Notes under the pieces: generated by a model
The model's database searches: none
The model's input: the letters and a program-made list of their open reading frames with translations, nothing else
What the model was told of the DNA's origin: nothing
Program-made: the position numbers and the translations under genes
Shown here: piece after piece, positions 46,985 through 60,028 of the stretch
Layout: each line of letters opens with the position of its first letter
Position numbering within the stretch: position 1 is the stretch's first letter
DNA from: Cryptomeria japonica
Lineage: Eukaryota > Streptophyta > Pinopsida > Cupressales > Cupressaceae
Length of the DNA: 64,000 nt
Reading direction: 5' to 3'
Assembly (NCBI RefSeq): GCF_030272615.1
Contig: NW_026729139.1
Span: 114,239 to 178,238, forward strand

Positions 46985-49900
46985 ATGAAGTTCAAAAGTT
47001 TAACCTTGTTAGCGCTCACTGTTTTCATTGGATTATTCAGTTCCTGCACACTCGGAGATCCAGATGGTAGGTTGTATATATATTATTTCAATAAAATTTT
47101 ACTGTGATTGCAAAACAAGGTCTGTAGTTTTTGCTCTTGCATTTTATGAAGGATTTCTAAGTATTAATTGTGGCGCTTCACATAATGACACGAATGGAGA
47201 GCTCGACTGGATTACAGATTCCTTGTTCATCAAATTCAGAAACACCTCCATTATGCCTCCATTCACTCTTATCAATACCCCCTACCAATATCAGTCAATG
47301 GCCTATTTTACAAATATGGAGGCAAATAAATATTGCTACTTACTGCCCGTGAGGTCTCATCTACAATATCTAGTAAGGGTCAGTTTTATTTTGAAAGGAT
47401 TTGACGATCTTCGTTTAGCAAGCACCTTCGATTTGTATATAGAGGGAATCAAGTGGGCAAAAGTGAACCTGACGAATTTGCAAATGTATCGCCCTATCTT
47501 TTACGAAATCGTCCTTACCCCCAAAAGGGATAGTATGAGTTTATGCCTGGCTAGAAATTCAGAGACGCAAGAAAGTTATTATGTTTTCATTTCAACCATT
47601 GAGTTAAGGCCACTACAATCTGCAATGTATAAAACTTTCACTGATTTCAACTACAGCGCTTTGCTTCCCTTCTATCGTATCAGTTTTGGCAACTATCATG
47701 AGATAAGGTAAGCTTAACAACAATTTTGTTTGGCAGTTACTTTTGAATCTGTTCTGTCCACTTTATCTAATGCAATGTCGTCGTCGTGGTACAGGTTTCC
47801 CGACGACCAGTATGATCGCCTGTGGGAACCTCTTCAGGTCACGTTCAGAACACATATGAGCACAAATGACTCCTTTTTTGGGAGCATAAGAAACCAGCCA
47901 CCTGTATCTGTACTAAAGACTGCTATTACGTCCTTTTTAGGGGAAGATCAGTTGCTTGTTTCGAGCTGGCATATTCTTCCCCAGGGCATTTATTATTTTG
48001 CTGTTTACTTGTGCAACATCAATAAGACAAGTCTTTCAGGGAATAACACATTTCAGATCTTCATTGGCAATGTTCAAATTGCAGAAATAGTCGTTCCTGA
48101 GTATATGTACTGTTTGTCACCAGAAAGTCGTCTAGAGTTTAGCACAACTGAGTCTATAGACATAAGAATACGTTCACAAGTAGGATCCCACATGAGGCCG
48201 TTCATAAATGCAGCTGAGGCATATCAAATAGTAAAAATCACCAATATGACACACGCCGGAGATGGTACGTTTATTTCTCCATCTGCTTCATTATATTTAG
48301 CTTATTACCTAACAGGGATATGCTAGTTTCTGCTTGCCTCATTATACCATATTATTTTTATCATATTTTTATACTACATTGTTTCCCAACAATTTCTCCT
48401 AGAAATATCGCCTAATGTTTTAGTAAACATGTGACACAGTACTCGCAATTAGAAAAATAGCAGATACAGTGAATGTTCCAGATGATTGGACAACAGGAGA
48501 TCCATGTTTACCTTCAGGTTTACCATTAACCAGTGTTATATGCAATGAGGAAGATCCTCCACGAGTGATTATTGTGTAAAATTCTTTCCTTAAAAATCAT
48601 AGGAGTTCATTAAAACTTTTAGCAATGAATACATTAGCCCACATAACTTCAACTCTTTTCAGGAATTTAACAAACAAAGGTCTCACTGGCAACATACCTC
48701 CAAGCATAGCCAACTTAACAGCATTAAAACAGTTGGTAAGACAAACTTTCAAAAAAATTAGACATTCTATTTCGCAAATAAGTGACTAATAAGTTATATT
48801 ATTTTTTTAGCTGTTAGGCAACAATAATTTTTCAGGTTTTATTCCAGACCTCAGCACACTGATGAACCTTACGTCATTGTAAGAAATCTTTCACTATCTT
48901 CTATCAAAATCCTTATACTTATATACACAGTTGAATGAGAAAGGCTGTTTATATGTGTTGATATTTGATTTCCTTGGCATGCTGAAGGCAACTGCAAAAT
49001 AATCAACTGACTGGAGATATTCCGAGTTCATTAGAGAAGCTTCCCATGTTAAATGAGCTGTATATTCACTCATAACTTCTTTATCTTTTCTTAGAACTAT
49101 TTTATTTATGTTTCGATACTTTAGTTAAAGGTAATATTTAATTAATCAATTTTGTTTCGATACTTTAGTTAAAGGTAATTAATCAGTTTATGTTGTTTAG
49201 GTTTTTGCAGAACAACAAATTAGATGGAGATGTGCCACCTGGTTTAGTTAAGCCTGGTTTAAAACTCCAGTATGAGGACATCCTTTCTTGTCTTATTGCC
49301 TTGTATAACAAAAGGATAATTATTCAAATAATTTTTATGCTTTAACCTTTGGTATCTTAGTTCTTAGTTGTTTATATTAGATAAACAGATAAAAGTATAT
49401 TAAATTAGAAATTGAAATAATTTTATTAAGATTTCTAAATAACAATAATTTATTTGTCTTAATGTTTGACATTTTAATTGTTCGGTCTGCACTGCAGAGT
49501 TCTTCCTCAAAGTAAGTTTCTACAGGACAAGAAAAACAAAGAAAAAGGTAGGATTATAGGACCCGCTATTGGCTGTTCGGTTCTGTTAATCTTTTTGATA
49601 TTCAGGATTTATCAATGGAGGTGCAAATATAATCAAGGATGTCTCACCATAAACAGTTCTACTATGCAACCTCAGCATTCATGTACAGGTCTTTTTTGAA
49701 TCCTTGTCACTTGAAAACGGTTTATTTAAAATTAAGAATTATTATTTTAGATCTTGTATCTCGTATCTTTTAAGTATTCAGTCATGTTGGAAACCTTTGT
49801 TCTATCTTCTCTTTCGAAACAGATAAAGATGATCCAAATGAATTTCAAAAAGTGGTGGTAGAATATAGTGAAGAAGATATTAAAGCAGCTACAAACAACT

Positions 49901-51218
49901 ATTCTACGATCATTGGTAAGGGAGGCTTTGGCACTGTGTTTTATGGTCAACTATCAGGAAACGATGTTGCAGTGAAGATACTTTCAACTGATTCATGTCA
50001 AGGAAAACAAGAATTTTGAAATGACGTTCTTCCTTTCTTCAAAAATATTGAATGCATCATTTAAGACAAGAATTTTATTTACCCCTCGTACTCCTATTTC
50101 ATCACAAGTTGCCTTTTTAACACACGGTGCTTTTGTTCTTGGCTCCAGGTAACTCTCCTTTCAAGGGTACACCACAAGAATCTTGTAAATCTTCTTGGGT
50201 ATTGTAGACAGCCTATAGTTGCCTTAGTACACAAATTTATGGAATATGGAACATTGACGAACCATATACACGGTATAGTTTATTTCATGGTGGTCTCAAT
50301 AAAATTAATGTAAACAAATTTTAACAAAAAGACTTACTATTCTATTTACAGGCTCTGCTAAACGAGAGAGACCACTTGATTGGCAAACTAGGATTAATAT
50401 TGCTCTACAAGCTGCTGAGGGTAAATTGTACAAGTCATAGGTTTCAGTTTTTTAAATGTTTATTGTATGTAAAATTACTTCTACACATTACAAATTTCTT
50501 ACGTGGTTTGCAGGTTTGCTATACCTTCATGAGGGTTGTAGCCCTCCTATCATACACAGAGATGTTAAATGCACTAATATACTTTTGGATAAAAATATGT
50601 CTGCCAAGATTACTGACTTTGGTTTATCAAAGCTACTGCAAAACTCTCGAAGCCATGTAACAACAGAAGTCAAGGGCACCCTCGGCTATCTTGATCCCGA
50701 GTATTTTCATACTTCACAATTATAGTATCTTTTTAACATTTATCAAATAATTTACAGTACACTAATTTTCAAACTTGATGCAGATATTATGGAATGTCGT
50801 CATTAAATGAAAAGAGTGATGTCTATAGTTTTGGTGTAGTTTTATTGGAGATTATTTCTGGAGTACCACCCAAGGAGGGAATTGTTGAATCGGTAAACAT
50901 TTAAAATATAATCTATTTTATTTTTATCATTAATAATAATATGGAATTCTCATTTTCTTCATTATACAGGCTAAAAGGTTGCTTTCATGTGGGGGAATAG
51001 CATACATGATGGATTCTTTGTTGGGTGGCCGATATAGTTTAGAATCTGCATGGAGAGTTGCAGAGGTTGCGTACAATTGTGTGGAACCAAGACCAGTAAA
51101 TAGACCCACTATGAATACTGTTGTGAAAGAGCTAGCAGAAGCGAAGGCACTTGTATCACATGATGGCATTAAACCTACATCTTTAAAAGTACTTGATGAC
51201 GTGCCTGAAGCTCGCTAG
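46985..51218 (+). CDS. LRR-malectin receptor-like kinase (LRR-I type), one in-frame stop
   Basis: Fifteen exons with GT-AG borders join to 2658 nt: 46985-47066, 47152-47707, 47795-48264, 48440-48575, 48663-48735, 48811-48878, 48988-49059, 49201-49269, 49498-49688, 49823-50025, 50149-50272, 50352-50420, 50514-50700, 50784-50892, 50970-51218. Signal peptide residues 1-24. The malectin-like domain (GFLSINCG onward) spans about 28-370, and a GDPC motif and three LRRs span 390-505. A TM helix lies near 528-546. The kinase follows: GKGGFG 604, Lys624 (VAVK), HRD 719-721, DFG 739-741, GTLGYLDPE. It resembles Arabidopsis At1g67720/At2g37050, cell-surface Ser/Thr kinases. Codon 638 is TGA (50017-50019) where relatives have Leu or Phe, and the following donor (GTTCTT) is weak. 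It is probably a recent pseudogene, otherwise a truncated receptor. Confidence 0.85.
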
Positions 51219-51539
51219 CCATACCATTGTGAATCTGCTTCACTAGTTGAAACATGCCCACATAGCAGTGTATATCTTTTCAAATGTGAACATTCTAGTA
51301 ATTATCACATTAAGTGGTTAAGGATAAGCTAATGAAGATCCAAAACATAATATTATTTAACTTAATCTTCAATATAGTATTAAGTGGTTATAGTTATTTA
51401 AATTGTTGGGTTCTTCTTATATTTAAAGAAAAAGTGATAGTATATTTAAATCTATAATATTAGAGTACTTAATTTGAATGATTTTCTAGTGTATAATGTT
51501 CATATTTTTCTAATATCTTATTATCATATTAGATTTCAG
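51219..51539. other. Receptor-kinase 3' region
   Basis: Downstream of the TAG. AT-rich, with no clear poly(A) signal that I can single out. It leads into the repeated 3'-flank block. Confidence 0.4.
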
Positions 51540-52330
51540 ATTTCAATTGTTCATCCATTAAATCTAAGTTATTCTTAAAGCCGTTTCCAAGAATCAATCA
51601 ATTGGATGCAATTAAATGCTACCTATTTTGGTACTTAGACAATTTAATCCTGCAAAAGAATATCATTGACACATCGAAGAGTAATTCAATGGTATTGGGT
51701 ACAATTTTGTTTCTTTTTAAATAGACTTTTTATCTAATATTGATGCTTTATTTTAGCTATAAATTTAAATAGGTTGTTTTAAAATTAACAAGTTTTGATG
51801 TATATGTATCCAAATTGATATTGCATAAAAGAAATTTCTTTGTTAGGCAGTGTTGTTTATTACACATGTTCCAAGACCATGAAGAGATCAAACCCACCAC
51901 CCAAACAAAGAAAAAAATAGTATAAGTAAAAAATTGTCTAAAGAAACATACACTACCTTTAAATGAGTTCAAGAGCCAAGGATACAAAACCTATGATTTA
52001 GAGGAGCACAAACACTACACCCACAATCTAAATTTAAACTAGAATAAGATATTTAGACATTCTTAATATTGATGAATTAAATACCACTCTTGATAGGATG
52101 AAATGCTAGCATTATCACATGAACTCATCAACTCTTATCGCGAGGGTTTGTAAAAACCCTTTCACACCTTAAAAAACCAAAATATTGACCTACCTCCTTA
52201 ACCTATACTGTCAGCCTTAATTCTATCCTTCACAATATCGACATTAGAACCAACACCCTTAACTCAAAGCCAAGGGAGAAGAACTTAGATTGTACTAGAA
52301 AAACCATATCAACGAAATCCTCCATACCAG
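51540..52330 (+). repeat. Receptor-kinase 3' flank, duplicated at 12.0-12.9 kb
   Basis: Collinear with 12000-12900 in the same orientation over about 800 bp with small indels. No coding content. It marks the unit that was duplicated together with the gene. Confidence 0.7.
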
Positions 52331-52459
52331 TATTGCTCATATAAATTAACATTTAAAAAAATTAAAATTAAATTAAAATGATTTTATACATATTTTCTAA
52401 ATTAGTATAAAATTCATATTTTGTCAAATATTTTTAAATGAGTTATGTGATAAAAATTG

Positions 52460-52712
52460 TGATTTTATCAAATAGCTTTGAACAAATCAATTTGTGAAAA
52501 AAGTACGGCTCTATCAAATAGATTTGAACCAATTATTGTTAAAATAAACTATAATTCTTTCAACTATCTTTGAACAAATTAATATGGGAAAAAATGTTGC
52601 TCTATCAACTACCTTTGAACAAGTTAATTTGTGAAAAAATTCACAATCCTATCAATTATATTTGAGCAAGTTAATGTGAGAGAAAATGGCATTCTATCAA
52701 ATACCTAGTTAA
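52460..52712. repeat. Degenerate tandem repeat, about 46 bp x 5.5
   Basis: Units begin CTATCAAATAG.TTTGAACAAA and continue TTAAT.TG.GAAAAAA. They start near 52466, 52511, 52557, 52602, 52649 and 52694. Units differ at about one in five bases. A similar single unit (TCAATCAAATAGCTGTCAACGA) is present in the kinase promoter near 46090, and another lies near 23940. Confidence 0.75.
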
Positions 52713-53560
52713 CAAGAAAATAGGATGCTTATCTAACTTCAACTCCACCCTACAAATTAACACTAATTCATTTATTTTTCTTCTTGTGTGAAAGTCATTT
52801 TAAATTGAATAATCTTACATTTACATAATTTATTTTTAATGTTCAATGCTCCACATCTCCTTCGCACCTTACAAATTAAAAATACCCTTTATTTGTGAAT
52901 TTTAACATTTTTTGTTAACCACTCCTCATCTTTGTTGAACCTACATGTTTCAAGGAACTATCTAATCATATTCCTTTAAACAAAGTTAGAGTTTAAAGAG
53001 TTCTAATTCTCATTGCAATCTCCAAACCATGGTTTCTCACTCTATGTATTCTTAAGAACCATGTGTATTATTTGTTTGGGCTTTCAACTTATAAAAAGTC
53101 ATTTATTTGTTTGGGATTTCAACTTATAAAAAGTCATAGCATGTGATGGTTAAACATTCAAATAATTTTTTCACTTTTTCATTTTATTTTATAAATGATC
53201 ATTTTTGTGCATTTGCTCTAGTTCTTGTAGTTCTTTATTTTCTTTCACATGTTAATGTGTTCTATTCACCTTTTTTGAAAATTTTAATTGTTTTTCTTAT
53301 TTATTTTGTTCAAAGCACAAATCTTCTAGTAATTTATTATTTTCAACATTGGTTGCAAGCCAATCCTTAATCTCCACTACTTATTCAATATAGGATTTTT
53401 TAAACCAAGAATTAATAAATAGTTTATACATGGCATAACCTCATCTTCTATCTCTACATAAACATGAGAGTTTCATAGTTTTCTAGGAAAAGAAAATAAA
53501 TTGCATGATGTAACTCAAATTTTGTCCTTTATGTATAATGGTGGACCATGAAAATACAAA
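52713..53560. other. AT-rich stretch, no gene
   Basis: Short hydrophobic open frames such as 53143-53370 have no motif. Two near-identical TTATTTGTTTGGG(C/A)TTTCAACTTATAAAAAGTCAT strings lie about 40 bp apart near 53065-53130. No gene supported. Confidence 0.5.
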
Positions 53561-53603
53561 ATTTATTTGATACTTCAATCCCAAAATTTTACCTAATTTC
53601 AAA

Positions 53604-54825
53604 ATGGCGCACTTTCCAGGAGCAGGTTCATGTTTGAATTTGAATGACTCTAGTTGTGGGAGTCCAGGAGATTCCCCTATGACTCGCCCCACAAAATCAG
53701 TCCCTGATCATTTGGATGGGGCCTCAAATGATACATGGGATGGTGGTACCATGCAAAATGTTGCCAATGGTAAATCTATCATTTCCGACAAACCTGGTGA
53801 GGTTGAGGGCCCAAATAATAAGATTCCCTTTGTGGAATGCAACAAGAAATGGGCTTCTTCTTTTGCAACTAAGCCTAAGGGTAAGGCCATTTCACCGGTA
53901 CTGCATAAATTTGACCAGGATTCTGGCACTTGCTCCATCTTTATCTCGGACTATATTGTGGATCAGAATATGGCAAACATGAACTTAGTCTTGGTTGGAA
54001 AAATTTTTGGACCACGCCCTAATATTGAGGTTGTTAGATCCTGGGTGTCTAGGAAATAGAAAGGTAAGGGTCAAATTGATGTTGTGGCTATGGCTGGTGG
54101 CTTCTTGTCCTTTTCATCTGCCTATGAAGAAGACTTTTGATCTATTTTGTTGGGAGGTCCCTCGATGCTAGGCAAAGCCTCACTGAACCTTAAAAAGTGG
54201 GAACCAAGTTTTAATCCTAAAGATTGGGATTGTAATGGAGCCCCTATCTGGGTCAGACTGCCAGGTTTACCCATGGAATTCTAGGGAGAAGAAATATTTG
54301 TGGATATTACAACCTATTTTGGTGAGCTAATCTCAGTCGACCCAATGACTGCAACTAAAAGACATCTGGTTTATGCCAGACTGTGTGTCAATGTTAAATA
54401 GTCTACAAACCTACCTTCTGAGATAGATCTTTTCTCTAAGTTGGGCAGATGGGTGCAGAAAGTGGAGTATGAATCCATCCATTTTGTGTGTTTCCATTCT
54501 AAAAATATGGCTCACTAGGTCAAGCAGTGTTCGTCGAAGCCAAAGAAGGAATGGAGAAAGAGGAATGATATGCCACAATTAGAGAAGACGGATGCCCTTC
54601 CCGCAAAGCCTCCTTTGAAAGATTTGAGCAATGATTTGGATGGATCTATTCCCTCTATTCCTACCCCGATTGTGGGGGTTGGGATGTTGCCTAGATCTGA
54701 CTTCTCTTCAAAAGTTCTTGCTGCCCTTGACCTGAACCACTCGCCCCCTAAGGAGAATAATGGGGAATCCCCTACTGTGGATACCCCCTGTGATGAAGAG
54801 ATGTTTAATGCTACTAGGTCTACCC
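53604..54825 (+). pseudogene. LINE ORF1, 5' part, interrupted by Copia
   Basis: One frame (ATG at 53604) with five in-frame stops. The N-terminal low-complexity part ends with a NLVLVGKIFGPRPNIEVVRS block. DUF4283 follows (LLGGPSMLGKASLNLKKWEP, then APIWVRLPGLPMEF, and RHLVYARLCVNVK). A degenerate zinc-knuckle region and a Pro-rich segment come next. The frame is cut within TRST by the Copia element and resumes in the same frame at 62576. It resembles ORF1 of the LINE at 20.1-21.6 kb (APVWVRLPGLPLELL, RLVYACFCVNV), so both belong to related LINE lineages. Confidence 0.8.
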
Positions 54826-56381
54826 TGATAGTTCTGATACTTAATATAAGTACAGATCCAATAGCCAACAAGATGAGAGGGGGGGGTGAATCATACAAAC
54901 TTAATCATCCATAAAAACATCAGATTCAACCTCGGTAACATATATATCAGTCATATAACCAAAAACTGTCAAACATGCAAACTCAAAAGCATATGAACAA
55001 TATAAACCTCATAACACCAGATTTAACGTGGAAACCCAAATAGGGAAAAACCACTATGGGATTTCGAACCCACTAAGAAATATACTCTTCTAGAGTATGC
55101 TCAGTTAAAAGCAAATCCTGTTAAAGATTACAAACACATTGCTAGATGTTACCCGGTTAAGGGATTTCCCTCAGATCCATTAGGATCTTCACTTTGTTAG
55201 AAGTGACCCTGTCAAAGGATTTCAAACACTCAATCAGAATGTCACCTTGCTAGAGGATTTACATATAAGACTGTTAAGTCCACTCGGTTAAGAGATTTCC
55301 TATCACTTTCACAAAATAACAGTAATAAAGATATGTCTACAACTTCACATCTATAAATGCTAAAGCAAATTCCTATTTTTTCAATACAATTTAGACATAG
55401 AACTAATCTTGTCTATCTACTGGGCATCTACACTCTGTTATTCTAATAGGTCTTCAATCTTCTATGCTCAGTAATCACTGTGCAGCATCCCTGTGCATAC
55501 ACTTGTCCGCATACATTATTTATCAATAGTTTCCTATTTATAAACAATCTTCTAACCACTCAATCTCATTGATCACATTTCCCATGATCAATCATAGCCA
55601 TCAGATCTTCAATCTTGTCCAGGTTCAATGTATCTTTTGATCTGAAAATGTTTTACCCCACCTTGGAACTTGCATTGTCACCTTGGAACTTGTGTTAGGG
55701 TATTGTGGTTCAATCTGAGTTGTAGATCTTCATGTCGACTTCCATTGCCTTAGATTCATTAACAAACTTCTTCCATGGCTTACCAATCATTGATCCGCTC
55801 GAGCTCATCAGCTTCTTTCATTAAATATCACATGTAAACATTTAATGCATTTTGTTATAGCTCGGTTGTAACTCGGTGAATACTAAACTTCACTCGGTAG
55901 ACATTCTGCCTTCATTAACTGATAGCAATAACCTTAGGGTTTACCGACTAGGTTCCTTAGGGTTTACTGACTAGGTTCCTTAGGGTTTACCAGCTAGGTT
56001 CTTTCCCTGATAACATAGTATAGTATTAACCTTTACATTTTACAACATATGTATGATGTTAAAACAATCTAAAACATCATGATCTCATCATTGTCTGACT
56101 CGGTAGTAGTTGCCCATTGAATAACTTATCCCCTGATTCATTATATTCTTTCCTGTGTCTTTTACCAACTTCTTTATAATCTTCATATCATACTTCTCAA
56201 GATATGGCAACATCATACTAAATTAGAAAATCAATTTCTTGACATCAATGACAAAATAATAATATCAAGATAGTAAAACATCTTTAATCAGTTATGTCCA
56301 TAATCATCAACAACCTTCTCAATATCCTTATTGAAATTTCAACAATCTTTCATTGTCTGTTATAATGTAATATTGCCAACA
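54826..56381 (-). repeat. Copia 3' LTR (1556 bp)
   Basis: Ends TGATAG and CCAACA in plus orientation, so the element reads TGTTGG...CTATCA. It is about 45 bp longer than the other LTR because a 23-bp unit is present three times (55932-56000). Confidence 0.92.
55932..56000. repeat. Triplicated 23-bp telobox-containing unit in LTR
   Basis: CCTTAGGGTTTACCGACTAGG and two close variants stand in tandem. The other LTR has one copy (62166-62188). Each unit includes TTAGGGTTTA, whose complement contains the plant telo-box AAACCCTAA. Confidence 0.9.
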
Positions 56382-56394
56382 ATCTCCCCCTTTG
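56382..56394 (-). promoter_or_regulatory. Copia polypurine tract
   Basis: On the element strand CAAAGGGGGAGAT abuts the TGTTGG start of the 3' LTR, the standard plus-strand primer site. Confidence 0.85.
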
Positions 56395-56811
56395 GCATTG
56401 ATGGCAAAACCAATTGATTTGACCTTTAAAAGATTCGGATTGTTGTGATTATGAAATGCTTGAAATGCTCTCCCCCATACATTAGACATCTCTTCTATTT
56501 TCAGTCTTCTCCCATATATTAGTCTTCTCCCCCTTTGGTAGGTCTTCTCCCCCTTTGACAACAATGCCAAAAAAAGAAAAGAAGTATAACATAATTTCTT
56601 TCTGTAAGAAGTTATTTCCTGTTGTTGTGTATCAACTGAGTCTCGGTCAGAGCATTTGTCTTCAATTCCTGTTCCCTGTATCATTCTCTGTATTAGTCCA
56701 GTATTAATTCTAGTACACTTTTAGAAAACATTCTAAAGTGTATAACTCCAGCATCAACTCCCCAAAAGATATTTAATGGAGTCATTGAATTGATACTTTC
56801 ACCAAACTCGG

Positions 56812-58700
56812 TTAGTGAATGGAAGATAGGGGTAGGACCCCTAACTTACTTCTGAGATATTCAAAAGTGTCCTTTGGTAGTGGCTTGGTGAAGATATCTA
56901 GTATTTGCTCCTTTGTGCTAACATATTCCAACACCACTTTCTTCTCTTGAGCTTCTTCTCTAAGATAATGATATTTGATAGATATGTGCTTTGTCTTAGA
57001 GTGCATAACAGGATTCTTTGAAATATTAATGGCACTAGTATTGTCATAGAATATAGTTACTGGCTCAGTAACTTTCTCATTTATACCTTCCAACAGTTGT
57101 TTGATCCATGCAATGTTGGTGCAATCCAGTGCTGCAGCAACGTATTCAGCTTTTGTTGTTGACTGAGAAACACATCCTTGTTTCTTGCTAAGCCAACTCA
57201 CTAGTCTTTCTCCTAAGAAGAAAGCTCCTCCACTTGTGCTTTTCCTGTCATCAATGTTGGTTGCCCAATCAGCATCAATATAAACTTTTAAATCAAAATC
57301 ATTTCCTTTCTGATATACTAAGCCATAATCTTCAGTGCCTTTTAAGTATTTGAAAATTCTTTTGATTGTTATCATGTGTGTTTCCTTAGGATCTGCAGAA
57401 AATCTTGCAACAATACTTACTGCATGTGCTATGTCTGGTCTGTTGTGAACAACATATTGCAACTTTCCAATCATAGATCGGTAAAGTGTCTCATTAACAG
57501 ATGCAGATTCATCATTCTTTGATAATTTACAGTTGGTAGTCATGGGAGTACTTACTGGTTTTGAATCCTCCATTCCAAATTTCTTCAAGATTTCCTTTGT
57601 ATACTTGAATTGAGTAATGAAAATCTCATTTTTCATTGGCAGTATCTGTAAACCTATAAAATACTTTATCTCACCAATTAATGACATCTCAAATTCTTTT
57701 CTCATTTCATTTCCAAAGTTCTTGCATAAAGAGTCATTTCCACAAAATATAATATCATCAACAAATATGGCTAAGATCAGTATTCCTTTTTCATCATTCT
57801 TCATGTACATATTGTTGTTCTCACTTGTCCTTATAAAACCAATCTTAATCAAATAAGAGTGCAATCTTTCATACCATGCTCTAGGTGCTTGTTTCAGACC
57901 ATATAAAGCTTTGTTCAATTTACATACCTGATCTCTATTATTGTCTTCAACAAATCCTTCAGGTTGTTCAATGAAAACTTCTCCTTCTAATATTCCATTT
58001 AGAAATGCAGATTTGACATCCATTTGATATACCTTGAAGTTCTTGAAAGTAGCATATGCCAACAATGTTCTTACTCCTTCAAGTCTAGCAACAGGTGCAA
58101 AAGTCTCACCATAATCAATTCCTTCTTCTTGGGCATAACCTTTGCAAACTAGTCTTGCTTTATTTTGAATGATTTCCCCTCTTTCATTTAGCTTGTTTTT
58201 GAAGATCCACTTTGTATCGATTACATTTTTGTCCTTCGGTCTTGGGACCAGTGTCCATGTGTCATTCTTCTTGATTTGATCAATCTCTTATGTCATAGCA
58301 TTTATCAAATCTTCACTGTTAAATGCCTCTTTCACTACTCTCGGTTCAAATTCAAATATCAAGCATGTGTTCTATCTTAGTTTGTTCCTTGTCATCACTG
58401 GATCATCCTTATCTCCTATAATCTGACTTGGTGCATAATGTCTTCTGACATACTTGGCTAATACAGGCTCGGTAGGCTCTGTATGATCTTCTTCATCACT
58501 CGGTAACTGGATATTTTCTTCATTTTCTTCAACAGTTTTCTCGGTAAGACTTCTCGGTTGCACATAGACAAATCCATCATAGTCTTTTGGTTCTTTGGAA
58601 TTTCTTTCATCATTTTTTTCTGCAATTCATCAATTTTCACATTTGCACTTTCTACTATTTTGTTAGATGATTTGATCAGACATTTAAATGCTTTGCTTCT
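56812..58700 (-). pseudogene. Copia reverse transcriptase and RNase H
   Basis: A 417-codon open stretch (56812-58065) starts inside RT. It has [20 protein letters not shown] (catalytic Asp), [16 protein letters not shown] and FVDDI (active-site box). RNase H follows: [30 protein letters not shown] and [15 protein letters not shown]. Upstream, the RT N-terminal part reads [20 protein letters not shown] and [16 protein letters not shown] with no start. A TAG near 58371 and a frame change near 58560 break the polyprotein. The RT-RH stretch itself is free of stops. Confidence 0.9.
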
Positions 58701-58763
58701 AGAAGAATAACCTAGAAATGTTCCTTCTTCACTTTTCTAATCAAACTTGTCATTTCTATCATC

Positions 58764-59932
58764 TTAATGAACATAGCATTTACTTCCAAAGATTTTAAAA
58801 TAACTTACATTAGGTTTCTTGCCATACCAGATTTCATAAGGTGTCTTCAAAGTACCTTTCTTCAATTGAACTTGGTTCAAGGTGTAAACAGCTGTGCTTA
58901 TTGCTTCTCTCCAAAATGTTTGTGGAACCTTCTTCTCAATCATCAGTGTCCTAGCACAATCCACAATAGATCTGTTTCTTCTTTCAGCTATTCCATTCTG
59001 TTGTGGAGTTCTCGGTGCAGAGACTTGTCTTTTTATACCATGATCATTGCAAAATAGGTTGAACTCATCAGATGTGAACTCTCCTCCTCTATCTGATCTA
59101 AGACATTTCAGTTGTCTTCCTGTTTCATTTTCAACTCTAGCCTTGTACCATTTAAACATTTGAAAGGCTTCTGATTTTTCTTTTAAAAACATTACTGACA
59201 TCATCCTTGAATAATCATCCACAAATAGTATGAAATAATTATCACCATAATAACTTTGAACTTTCATAGGACCACAAAGATCAGTGTGCACAAGATCTAA
59301 AATTCCCTTAGAAGTGTAGGACTTACTTGTAAAGCTAGATCTTGTCATCTTACCCATCTAGCATACTCGGCACATAGCATTCTCAGGTTTTTCAAGACTC
59401 AGTAGACCTCTTACTTCGTGCTTCTTACTTATTTTGATCAGATTATCAAAATTAACATGACAAAACCTTTTATGCCATAACCAAGTATCATCAATCTTTG
59501 CATACAAACACTTATTGTAAGTTGAATCAAGGTGAAATGTATTACCTTTTGTTTGTGTCCCGGTAGCAGCTAACTTTCCATTCTTGTCATGAACTTTGAC
59601 AATTCCTTTCTGAAATTCTATTCGGTAACCGATGTTATTTAGTTGTGCTACACTCAACGAATTGTATTTCAAACCTTCAACCCAATAAACATCATTGCAT
59701 CTTGCATTATCAAGAAGTGTTATAGATCCTTTACCTCTTATCAGACATGGTGCATCATTACCAAATCTAATATAGCCTCCATCATAACTTCTAACATAAC
59801 AAACTTGTGTTTATCTCCTGTCATATGATGTGAGCATCCACTATCTATAATCCAAGAATCATTAGTGTTTATGTGAGATATTAGGGCTTTTTCTACATAC
59901 CTTTCTTCATCTGATCCATCCTTGATAGCCAC
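58764..59932 (-). pseudogene. Copia protease and integrase
   Basis: The protease part reads WIIDSGCSHHMTGD (active Asp in DSG). The pre-integrase HHCC domain (TWLWHKRFCHVNFDNL, then AMCRVC) follows in another frame after a shift near 59760. A stop at 59358 separates it from the integrase core. The core has the DDE residues in HTDLCGPM, RSDRGGEF and PQQNGIAERRN, and continues to KTPYEIWYGKKPNVSYFKI. It ends at a stop before the RT. Confidence 0.9.
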
Positions 59933-60028
59933 ATAAACAACTTCTTCTGTATCAGTCTCATCTGATTTATCATTGTTAGATTCCTCATCAGCTATTAAGC
60001 ATGTCTTTCTATCTCTTCTTCTGAAGTC

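Noticed and set aside
47028-47151. Kinase gene starting at the ATG at 47028
   Set aside because: That ATG lies inside exon 1 in another frame. The ATG at 46985 gives a signal peptide and splices to GFLSINCG.
49079-49200. Duplicated TGTTTCGATACTTTAGTTAAAGG as a mobile element end
   Set aside because: It is a simple 47-bp offset duplication inside an intron with no terminal structure.
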